Part shown: in pieces, positions 1 through 6,387 of the stretch
How the letters are laid out: each line of letters opens with the position of its first letter
How positions within the stretch are numbered: the stretch's first letter is position 1
NCBI GenBank assembly: GCA_013817065.1
Contig: JACDDJ010000179.1
Coordinates: 1-8,050 of the forward strand
Source: Acidobacteriota bacterium
GTDB lineage: Bacteria; Acidobacteriota; Vicinamibacteria; Vicinamibacterales; 2-12-FULL-66-21
Length of the DNA: 8,050 nt
Reading direction: 5' to 3'
The notes under the pieces: generated by a model
Told to the model about the DNA's origin: nothing
Database searches by the model: none
What the model saw: only the letters and a program-made list of their open reading frames with translations
Made by a program: the position numbers and the translations under genes

Positions 1-38
1 GCTCTGGGCCAGTTCATACGTGGAGCAATAACGAGGCG

Positions 39-854
39 ATGAGCACGGAGCAAGCCCTCGTTCTCGCACGAGGACTCGGGACTCGCATGCGGGCCGCCGA
101 CGGGGGCGCACATCTCACCCCCGATCAGCAGCGGGCGGCCGACGCCGGCAGCAAGGTGATGATGCCGATCGCCGGCCGTCCCTTTCTGGACTACGTCCTC
201 AACTCGATCGCGGACGCCGGCATCCGCCGCGTCGGCCTGGTGGTCGCGCCCGCGCACGACGCGCTGGCGCACCACTACGCGGAGGTGTCGCCGCCATCCC
301 GGCTCGAGATCGAGTTCGTGGTCCAAGCGGAGCCGCGCGGCACTGCGGACGCCATGCTGGCAGCTGAAGCCTGGACTCAGCATGAAGCCTTCCTGGTGAT
401 GAACGGGGACAACCTGTATCCCGCGGACGTCCTGCGAGACCTGGCCGCGCTCCATGAACCCGGACTGCCAGGATTTCGTCGCGGCGACCTGATCACGTCC
501 AGCAACATCCCCGACGGGCGCGTGGCCTCGTTCGCCTTGGTCGAGAAGGACGACAGCGGCTATCTGACCGGCATCATTGAGAAACCGGCGGCCGACGTCT
601 TCGCACGGGCAGGAGCGGACGCCCTGGTCAGCATGAACTGCTGGCGTTTCGATGGGCGCATCTTCCAGTCGTGCCGCGCCGTTCCGCTCTCGCCGCGAGG
701 CGAATTGGAATTGCCGGAAGCCGTCGCGCTCGCCGTGCAGCGTGGCGTCGCCTTCCGGGTCGTCCCTGCAGCAGGGCCGGTGCTCGATCTGTCATACCGC
801 GCCGATGCTGCCGTTCTCGCCTCCCGCCTCGAGAACGTGGCCATACGGCTGTGA
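39..854 (+). CDS. Sugar-1-phosphate nucleotidyltransferase
   Basis: This 271-residue protein probably transfers a nucleotidyl group from an NTP to a sugar 1-phosphate, giving an NDP-sugar and pyrophosphate in the cytoplasm. The nucleotide-binding signature is at residues 9-18 (LARGLGTRMR, with Arg11 where Ala or Gly is usual). Lys39 and Pro43 follow in the KVMMP segment, QAEPRGTADA is at 96-105, the metal-binding NGD at 122-124, and EKP at 181-183. Length fits a single-domain NTP_transferase protein without a hexapeptide-repeat tail. The ATG at 39 puts the P-loop-like motif at the usual distance from the N terminus. Its frame is open back to the window edge, and position 1 frame 1 ends at a TGA overlapping this ATG (ATGA), so an upstream coupled gene is possible but only 14 codons are visible. 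It overlaps the following kinase by 4 nt, so the kinase product is the likely substrate. The sugar and the nucleotide cannot be told from sequence. Confidence 0.88.
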   Translation: MSTEQALVLARGLGTRMRAADGGAHLTPDQQRAADAGSKVMMPIAGRPFLDYVLNSIADAGIRRVGLVVAPAHDALAHHYAEVSPPSRLEIEFVVQAEPRGTADAMLAAEAWTQHEAFLVMNGDNLYPADVLRDLAALHEPGLPGFRRGDLITSSNIPDGRVASFALVEKDDSGYLTGIIEKPAADVFARAGADALVSMNCWRFDGRIFQSCRAVPLSPRGELELPEAVALAVQRGVAFRVVPAAGPVLDLSYRADAAVLASRLENVAIRL

Positions 855-2227
855 AGCGCGACGTCATCGCTACGGCGCTCGAGCGCGCCGGACTTCCGCC
901 CCAAGCCGCTGCTGCTAAGGTGCAGCTGTTCGAACGGTGCGAGGCCCTCGCCTCACAACTCGGCTGGAACTCACCCGAGCACGCATGGTGGATTCCTGGA
1001 CGGCTGGAGGTGTTCGGCAAGCACACCGACTACGCCGGCGGCCGGACGCTGGTTGCGGCGCTGCCGCGAGGAGTTGTGCTGCTGGCCGCCACGGGTCGTG
1101 CATCCCTTCCTGGCGTGACGGTCGCCGATGCCGTCACCGGAGAGATCGCGGTCAGTAACCCGCCTGAACGCCGCGGCGGCGAGGCGATTCCAGACGTCGG
1201 CGACCGCGACCAGCAACCGGCGTGGGCGCACTACGTCGAGGCTGTCGTGCGGCGGCTGCAACGCAATTTCCCCGGAGCGCTGCTCAGCGCCAACATCGTT
1301 TTCGCCAGCGACCTTCCAGCAGCGGCCGGGATGAGCAGCTCGAGTGCCTTGATGGTTGGACTCGCCGCTGCACTGGTGCGGATGGCCGGCATCGACTCTC
1401 GCGAGGAGTGGCGCCGCAATATCACCGGACCGATGGACGAGGCGGCGTACTACGCCTGCATCGAGAATGGCGCTACGTTCAGGAGCCTCGAGGGGGATTC
1501 CGGCGTCGGTACCCACGGTGGCAGCGAGGACCACGCCGCGATCCTGTGCGGAGCGCCGGCGCAGCTGACCGCGTTTGCGTTCGTCCCCCTGCGTCTTCTC
1601 GCGACGGTGCCCGTCCCCACCGAGTGGCGCTTCGTCGTCGCATCGAGTGGCGTTCACGCTGAGAAGAGTGGCGGTACCCGCGACGCCTATAACGCGCTGG
1701 CACGCGAAGCGGCTGCCTTGCTGCAGATATGGAACACGCACGAGAGAGCCGCCGCATCGCTCGGCGAAGCACTGTCGACAGGCACCGCGGCGCCGGCACA
1801 CCTCGCCGGGCTCGTTCAGCGCGCAGTCGGCGCGGGTGCGACGCGTGACGCGCTCATCCGCCGCCTGACTCACTTCGTCCGTGAAGACGGGCGGGTGCCT
1901 GACGCGATCGCAGCGTTCAGCGCCGGCGATGCCGTGGCGCTTGCTGACCTGACGCGAGATTCCCAGAACGACGCCGAACTGCTGCTACACAACCAGGTGA
2001 CGGAGACCGTGGAGCTCGCCGCCGTGGCGCGTCGCCTTGGCGCAATCGGGGCATCCGCTTTCGGCGCCGGCTTCGGCGGCAGTGTTTGGGCGGTCGTTGA
2101 GCGCGAGGCCGCGCCCGACTTCGCAGCCCGCTGGCTCGCGGCGTGCCGTCCCGCCTGCCCACCTGGCGCTACCGCGTTCGAGGCATCGCCTGGTCCGCCG
2201 CTGACGCCGCTGAACTGGTCGCGATAG
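851..2227 (+). CDS. Galactokinase-like GHMP sugar kinase
   Basis: This is a 458-residue GHMP-superfamily kinase, probably an ATP-dependent sugar 1-kinase related to galactokinase. Motif 1 at residues 49-64 (PGRLEVFGKHTDYAGG) matches the galactokinase signature, with catalytic-type Arg51 and sugar-binding His58 and Asp60. Lys57 replaces the usual Glu, which may change sugar preference. Motif 2, the phosphate loop, is at 155-166 (LPAAAGMSSSSA). Asp227 in GGSEDH sits where the catalytic base is expected. Motif 3 is at 399-411 (IGASAFGAGFGGS). The start is the GTG at 851, inside GTGA overlapping the upstream stop, typical of translational coupling. The frame is open further upstream, but that part reads as arginine-rich shadow inside the nucleotidyltransferase. 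Kinase plus nucleotidyltransferase suggests salvage of a free sugar to an NDP-sugar. Galactose, arabinose and other pyranoses remain possible. The family call is firm and the substrate is not. Confidence 0.88.
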   Translation: MKRDVIATALERAGLPPQAAAAKVQLFERCEALASQLGWNSPEHAWWIPGRLEVFGKHTDYAGGRTLVAALPRGVVLLAATGRASLPGVTVADAVTGEIAVSNPPERRGGEAIPDVGDRDQQPAWAHYVEAVVRRLQRNFPGALLSANIVFASDLPAAAGMSSSSALMVGLAAALVRMAGIDSREEWRRNITGPMDEAAYYACIENGATFRSLEGDSGVGTHGGSEDHAAILCGAPAQLTAFAFVPLRLLATVPVPTEWRFVVASSGVHAEKSGGTRDAYNALAREAAALLQIWNTHERAAASLGEALSTGTAAPAHLAGLVQRAVGAGATRDALIRRLTHFVREDGRVPDAIAAFSAGDAVALADLTRDSQNDAELLLHNQVTETVELAAVARRLGAIGASAFGAGFGGSVWAVVEREAAPDFAARWLAACRPACPPGATAFEASPGPPLTPLNWSR

Positions 2228-2242
2228 AAGGTCCTCGAGAGA

Positions 2243-4885
2243 TCAGCTGTCGCGCAGCGCGTTCGCGGGGTCCAGCCCCGCAGCGCGCCGCGCCGGGAGG
2301 AAGCTCGCGGCCGCCGCACTGCCGATCAGTACGACGATGACGACGCCGAGGGTGAGCGGGTCGAGGACGCCGACTCCATACAACTGCGTTCGAATGAGCC
2401 GTCCCAGCACCAGGGCCCCGGCAATCCCAATCACGGTGCCGAGAGTGGCAAGTCCGACAGCGCGGCCGACGATCATCTGCAGCACCTGGCCGGCACGCGC
2501 GCCGAGCGCCATGCGGATGCTGATCTCACGCGAGCGCTGGGCGACCGCGTAACTCATCACTCCGAAGATCCCGGTCGCGGCAAGCGCCAACGCGACACCG
2601 GCGAAGAGGGCCAGCAGCGCCGTGTAGAAGCGCGGCCGCGCGACGGAGCCGGCGACGAGTTGATCAAGGGCCTTGAAGTCCGTCACCGCGAGGTTGGGAT
2701 CGAGCTGCCGAATCTCGGATCGGACGGCGGGCGCGAGCCCGATCGGATCGCTGCCGCTGCGGACGACGAACTTGAGGGCGCGGGTGGTCCGCTGCGCATA
2801 GGGCACGAACATCTGCGGTGCGACCGGCTCACCGGCGTGCCGCTGCCTGACATCGGCAACGACACCGACGACCTCGAACCTGTTGCCGCCGGTCTCCACC
2901 TGCTCGCCAATCGGGTCACCGTCGGGGAACCAGCGGCGAACGGCGGACTCGTTGACCACGACAACGCGCGGTGCGCCAGTCCGATCATGCTCGGTGAAGG
3001 CACGACCGCTGCGAAGAGACGCCCCAATCGCCGCGAAGTACTGCGGCGTGATGCTGGCGACCGCGATCTCCCTGTTGATATCCGGCGGTGGCGGCGGCGC
3101 ACCGACTACCAGGAAGTCGAGGACGCTGCCCTGTCCACTCAACGGCAGGACGGTGGTGGCGGCGACCGCGGTGACGCCGGGAAGTCCGCGCAGCCGCTCC
3201 TCGAACTGCAGGACGCGGCTCTGAATTTTCTGCGCGTTGTTGTACTCGTCACCCTGCAGGGTGACGCGGAACGTCATCGCCTGCTCAGCCACGAAGCCCG
3301 GCGTGACCCTCGTCATCTCGACGAAGCTGCGGATCAGGAGCCCGGCACCCATCAACAAGACAACCGACAGCGCCATCTCCGCCACCACCAGGACCGAACG
3401 CACCCGGTGCGCGCCCTTGCCCTGCCCGCCTCCGCGTCCGCCTTCGCGGAGCGCACCGATCAACCGCCCGCTCGTCGCCTGCAGCGCCGGCAACAGGCCG
3501 AAGGCAAGGCCGGTCAGTAGCGAAAGACCGAGCGTGAACAGGACCACCGTGCTGTTCAGGCCGACCTGGTCGAGACGCGGGATGTCTGCCGGACGCGCAG
3601 CGACCAGCGCGCCGGTCGCCCAGTACGCGATCACCAGTCCGGCGATCCCGCCGACCAGCGCCAGGACCATTGACTCGGTCAGCAGCTGGCGCAGCAACCG
3701 TCCACGGCCGGCGCCCATCGCCACGCGCACCGCGAGTTCGCCATGCCGCGCCGAGCCGCGCGCCAGCAGCAGGTTGGCGACATTCGCGCAGGCCACGAGC
3801 AGGACGAGACCGACCGCCCCCAACAACATCAGCAGCGGCGAACGTACGTCCCCGACGATCAAATCCCTGAGGGATGTCGCGGTGAAGGTCAGGCGGCCGT
3901 TGGTGTCCGGGAAATCAGTCTGCAGCTGCGTGCCGAGCCGGCGCATGTCGTCCATCACCTGCGCTTCAGTGACACCCTCGCGCGCGCGACCGATCACATC
4001 CAGATACTCGCTGCGCCGTGACGTCGCGGTCGTGGCACTGAACGTCTCACCATACTCGAGCGGCGCGTACATGTCGGCGGTATCCGGAAGGCGCGCATCA
4101 TGGGCCAGCACTCCCACAATCGTGTAAGGATCGCCGCCGACCGACACCTTCCGGCCGAGGACGTCGCTGCGGCCTCCAAAGGCGCGCTGCCAGAACCCGT
4201 AATCGAGCACCGACACGGAGCCAAGCCCGGGCCGGTGTTCGCCGGCGTCGAAGCCGCGCCCGATTGCGAGCGGGATGCCCAGCAGCTCGAAGAGGCCCTC
4301 GGTGACATTCGCCCCGCGCACCTCCTGGGGCTCACCGGCCCCGAGCAGCGTGAAGACACCGGTGGAATACGCCTCGACGCGGTCGAACACGCGATTGCCC
4401 TCGCGCACGCTCATGAAGTCGGGCGCCGACAACGCGGTGTAGAGGGTGCCGTCCGGGTAGAGCATCCTCGGCTGATAGAGGCGGTCCGCCGACCGGTATG
4501 GCAGCGACTCGAGCAGCACGCCTTGCACTACGCTGAAGATGGCGCTGTTCGCGCCAATTCCCAGTGCGAGCGTGATGACCGCGACCGCTGTGAAGCCCGG
4601 CGTCCGCCGCAGCGTCCGCAAGGCGTAGCCAATGTCCTGTCGCAACTCGCTCACATACTCGGTGCGGGTCATCCGTCGTCTCCGTCTTTCGTTGATCGCC
4701 AGGCATTCGCTGCGCGGCTCGTCGTAGTCGCCGAATCGTTGAAGGGCAAGCTCACGGGCGCGCTCCGGCGTTTCTCCCTCGGCCACGAGCTCGCGCACGC
4801 GCATTTCCAGGTGAAAGCGCAGCTCCTCGTCGACGTCACCGGAAGGGTCGGGACCGAAGAGACGCCGGAATCGCCCGCGAGCCAT
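2243..4885 (-). CDS. ADOP-type ABC transporter permease (duplicated FtsX/MacB fold)
   Basis: This 880-residue inner-membrane protein has two copies of the MacB/FtsX permease unit. Residues 1-70 form a charged cytoplasmic N domain with the DEELRFHLEMR segment common in this family. The first half has membrane segments near 97-121, 350-375, 402-428 and 445-468, with a large extracytoplasmic domain at about 122-348. The second half repeats this with segments near 495-518, 753-780, 805-830 and 840-865, and a domain at about 519-750. Each half carries the conserved (I/V)R(M/V)AMGA or MALGA coupling motif (387-392 and 790-796). It ends in the typical PARRAAGLDP...ALR tail. Family knowledge: these 'acidobacterial duplicated orphan permeases' usually lack an adjacent ATPase, and none is present here. 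The substrate is unknown. The ATG at 4885 overlaps the padR stop (TAATG), so the two are co-translated. The gene is convergent with the kinase, only 15 bp away, and I see no clear terminator in that gap. Confidence 0.92.
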   Translation of the reverse strand: MARGRFRRLFGPDPSGDVDEELRFHLEMRVRELVAEGETPERARELALQRFGDYDEPRSECLAINERRRRRMTRTEYVSELRQDIGYALRTLRRTPGFTAVAVITLALGIGANSAIFSVVQGVLLESLPYRSADRLYQPRMLYPDGTLYTALSAPDFMSVREGNRVFDRVEAYSTGVFTLLGAGEPQEVRGANVTEGLFELLGIPLAIGRGFDAGEHRPGLGSVSVLDYGFWQRAFGGRSDVLGRKVSVGGDPYTIVGVLAHDARLPDTADMYAPLEYGETFSATTATSRRSEYLDVIGRAREGVTEAQVMDDMRRLGTQLQTDFPDTNGRLTFTATSLRDLIVGDVRSPLLMLLGAVGLVLLVACANVANLLLARGSARHGELAVRVAMGAGRGRLLRQLLTESMVLALVGGIAGLVIAYWATGALVAARPADIPRLDQVGLNSTVVLFTLGLSLLTGLAFGLLPALQATSGRLIGALREGGRGGGQGKGAHRVRSVLVVAEMALSVVLLMGAGLLIRSFVEMTRVTPGFVAEQAMTFRVTLQGDEYNNAQKIQSRVLQFEERLRGLPGVTAVAATTVLPLSGQGSVLDFLVVGAPPPPPDINREIAVASITPQYFAAIGASLRSGRAFTEHDRTGAPRVVVVNESAVRRWFPDGDPIGEQVETGGNRFEVVGVVADVRQRHAGEPVAPQMFVPYAQRTTRALKFVVRSGSDPIGLAPAVRSEIRQLDPNLAVTDFKALDQLVAGSVARPRFYTALLALFAGVALALAATGIFGVMSYAVAQRSREISIRMALGARAGQVLQMIVGRAVGLATLGTVIGIAGALVLGRLIRTQLYGVGVLDPLTLGVVIVVLIGSAAAASFLPARRAAGLDPANALRDS

Positions 4886-5235
4886 TACCTGAGTGCGGGC
4901 GCCTTGAGGGCGGCAGAGACCGCGGCGGCGTAGCGCCGCCAGTTGCTCGTTTCGATATCGAGGCGCGTGCGCCCGAGTTTGGTCAGGGCGTAGAACTTAG
5001 CCTGCCGGTTGTTCTCAGACGAGCCCCACGTGGCCGATATCCACTTGCGCTCTTCCAGACGGTGGAGCGCCGGATACAACGTCCCCTCACCAACCGCAAG
5101 TGCGTCGTCGGTCGCCTTCTGGATCCAGCGCGCGACGCCGTAACCGTGAGCGGGGCCCCAGCTGAGCGCCTGAAGAACCAGCAGATCCAGTGTGCCGCGA
5201 AGAATGTCCTGCGCAGGTGTTTTGAAGTCTCCCAT
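4885..5235 (-). CDS. PadR-family transcriptional regulator
   Basis: This 116-residue protein is a small winged-helix DNA-binding repressor of the PadR type. Residues 10-38 (DILRGTLDLLVLQALS, then HGYGVARWIQ) form the first helices. Residues 49-66 (GEGTLYPALHRLEERKWI) are the recognition helix and the start of the wing. The NNRQAKFYALT segment at 75-85 is the beta-wing, and TKLGRTRLD and the following helix form the dimerisation tail. Length fits the minimal PadR class that lacks a long C-terminal domain. It lies directly upstream of, and overlaps by 1 nt, the ADOP permease gene, the standard PadR-ADOP pairing, so it most likely controls its own operon. Three related 8-bp sites surround the start codon and support autoregulation. 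There is no strong Shine-Dalgarno before the ATG at 5235. The inducing ligand is unknown. Confidence 0.93.
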   Translation of the reverse strand: MGDFKTPAQDILRGTLDLLVLQALSWGPAHGYGVARWIQKATDDALAVGEGTLYPALHRLEERKWISATWGSSENNRQAKFYALTKLGRTRLDIETSNWRRYAAAVSAALKAPALR

Positions 5236-5272
5236 CGGGTTCCAATGGGAAGATACATGACCGACCCATCGG
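5231..5272 (-). promoter_or_regulatory. Candidate PadR operator with three half-sites
   Basis: Read on the plus strand, CCCATCGG occurs at 5231-5238, its inverted near-copy CCAATGGG at 5242-5249, and an exact second CCCATCGG at 5265-5272. The first two make a 19-bp palindrome with a 3-bp spacer and a single mismatch, and it covers the padR start codon. The outer pair makes a wider dyad with a 15-bp spacer. A weak promoter may sit here on the minus strand (TTGCGT, then TATCTT 18 bp later), placing the -10 between half-sites. Binding here would block padR-permease transcription. The repeats are seen directly; the operator role is inferred. The palindrome could also act in the mRNA as a hairpin hiding the start codon. 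Confidence 0.45.
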
Positions 5273-5299
5273 AACGCAAGGGGTCTCGATCGCAGAGCC

Positions 5300-5456
5300 T
5301 TATTCGGCGCGCAGGGCGGTCACTGGATCGACTCGGAGCACGGCGAGCGGGGATGTAGCACGCCACAAGGCCGACTACGCTGATGACCAGTGCGACCGCC
5401 GCGAACGTCGTTGGATCGGATGGCTTGACGCCGAAGAAGGAACGCGCTGAGGGTCC
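5300..5456 (-). pseudogene. C-terminal remnant of a second ADOP permease
   Basis: On the minus strand, about 40 codons up to position 5337 read like the end of an ADOP permease: RSFFGVKPSDPTTF, then a hydrophobic segment AAVALVISVVGLVACY, then IPARRA. The next base (5336) shifts the frame, and the adjacent frame continues RVDPVTALRAE and stops at TAA (5300-5302). In intact relatives PARRA is followed by a residue or two and then (V/L)DP...ALR, so the pieces join into one tail if a net 2-nt loss is assumed. Nothing upstream of about 5456 resembles the rest of an 800-plus-residue permease, so only the last few percent remains. It differs from the tail of the intact permease next door, so it is a separate paralogue and not a recent partial copy. 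It lies 64 bp before the padR start, so any padR promoter lies at or beyond its stop. Confidence 0.72.
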
Positions 5457-5474
5457 GCGTCGCCCACCATGATC

Positions 5475-5509
5475 CGCACGTCGCACGTAGCACATCGCAC
5501 GCCGCACGT
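5475..5509. repeat. Short degenerate tandem repeat (CGCACGT units)
   Basis: CGCACGT occurs at 5475-5481 and 5482-5488, a broken copy runs through 5491-5500 (CACATCGCAC), and another full CGCACGT is at 5503-5509. The array lies between the permease remnant and truA and contains no coding signal. It ends 15 bp before the truA start, so it could overlap the truA promoter. It could also be simple replication slippage. Confidence 0.5.
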
Positions 5510-5524
5510 TTAAGATTGAGTCGC

Positions 5525-6319
5525 ATGCCTCGCTTTAGATTGCTGATCGAGTACGCGGGAACGAAATACAGTGGCTGGCAGATCCAGCGCAATGCGAGGA
5601 CCGTCCAGGGAGAGATCGATCGCGCCATCCGTGAGTCGACCGGACGAAAAGAGTTCGAGCTCTATGGATCCGGGCGAACCGATGCCGGTGTCCATGCACT
5701 CGCGCAGGTCGCGCACCTCGAGATCTACACCGAGCTGACGCCCGAGCTGCTGCGGCGCAAGATCAACGACGGGCTACCGGCCGACATTCACATTCGCAGC
5801 GTCGCGAAGGCGCCGCACAAATTCCACGCCCGCCACGACGCCATCGAGCGCAGCTATCTGTACCAGATCTCCACGCGCCGGACGGCGTTTGGAAAGCCGT
5901 TCGTCTGGTGGATACGTGAACCGCTGTCGGTGGACAAGATGCGCGAGGCGGCCGGCGCCTTTGTCGGATTGCAGAACTTCGAGGCCTTCACCGCCGATGA
6001 TCCTGACGAGAAATCGACCAAGGTGCTGGTCGACGCCGTCGAGATCGAGGAGCACGATGCGCTCATCCTGATCCGCGTCCGCGGCTCGCACTTCCTGTGG
6101 AAGATGGTCAGGCGGATGGTGGGCGTGCTCGCGGCCGTGGGCCGGCGGGAGATCGCGCCGCGTGAAGCCGCGGCATTCCTGGATCCATCACGGACGTCCG
6201 ATTCACGTGCCACCGCGGCGGCACTGGCGGCGCCCGCCGCGGGATTGTTCCTCGAAGCTGTCCGCTATCACGGGGAGCCGGCAATCGGCCCGATACAGCC
6301 GGTGATAGCGATCAGGTGA
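5525..6319 (+). CDS. truA: tRNA pseudouridine(38-40) synthase TruA
   Basis: This 264-residue enzyme isomerises uridines 38, 39 and 40 in the tRNA anticodon arm to pseudouridine and acts in the cytoplasm as a dimer. The catalytic motif GSGRTDAGVHA spans residues 48-58, with nucleophile Asp53 (GAT at 5681). Other family marks are LIEYAGTKYSGWQ near the N terminus, KFHARHDAIERSYLYQI in the middle, and HFLWKMVRRMVGVL in the C-terminal domain. Length is normal for the family. I prefer the ATG at 5525 over the in-frame TTG at 5516 because MPRFRLLIEY matches the usual short N terminus. Ribosome-binding signals are weak, and a TAAGAT at 5511-5516 may be a -10 box giving an almost leaderless transcript. 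It stands alone, facing the peroxiredoxin gene. The only feature unlike a plain housekeeping locus is the repeat tract directly upstream. Confidence 0.96.
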   Translation: MPRFRLLIEYAGTKYSGWQIQRNARTVQGEIDRAIRESTGRKEFELYGSGRTDAGVHALAQVAHLEIYTELTPELLRRKINDGLPADIHIRSVAKAPHKFHARHDAIERSYLYQISTRRTAFGKPFVWWIREPLSVDKMREAAGAFVGLQNFEAFTADDPDEKSTKVLVDAVEIEEHDALILIRVRGSHFLWKMVRRMVGVLAAVGRREIAPREAAAFLDPSRTSDSRATAAALAAPAAGLFLEAVRYHGEPAIGPIQPVIAIR

Positions 6320-6323
6320 GGTG

Positions 6324-6383
6324 ACAGTTTCCAGCTCCAGCTAATCGGCCATCGCCAATCCAATGCTGGTGGCTGGAAGCTGT
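6324..6383. terminator. Inverted repeat between convergent genes, possible terminator
   Basis: The left arm 6324-6341 (ACAGTTTCCAGCTCCAGC) pairs with the right arm 6365-6383 (GCTGGTGGCTGGAAGCTGT). Sixteen Watson-Crick pairs, two G-U pairs and one bulge enclose a 23-nt loop. It sits 5 nt after the truA stop and just beyond the peroxiredoxin stop, so it could end transcripts from both sides. A T-rich run follows on the plus side at 6391-6400, inside the end of the peroxiredoxin gene. There is no T tract on the other side. The CCAGC repetition inside the arms also resembles a dispersed intergenic repeat. Confidence 0.5.
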
Positions 6384-6387
6384 GTCG

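Noticed and set aside
1..42. End of an upstream gene (frame 1, TGA at 40-42, ATGA overlap)
   Set aside because: Only 14 codons are visible, a second frame also ends nearby (TAA at 29-31), and neither tail is recognisable, so it is not listed as a feature.
671..850. Extended N terminus for the GHMP kinase
   Set aside because: The extra residues are Arg-rich and overlap the nucleotidyltransferase. The GTG at 851 in GTGA gives a normal-length kinase and a normal coupling overlap.
2228..2242. Terminator between the convergent kinase and permease genes
   Set aside because: The 15-bp gap has only a short CTCGAG palindrome and no stem with a T tract.
2660..3520. 286-residue plus-strand open frame within the permease region, and a similar one at 4100-4933
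   Set aside because: Both are low-complexity charged translations opposite a clear ADOP permease, typical GC-rich shadows.
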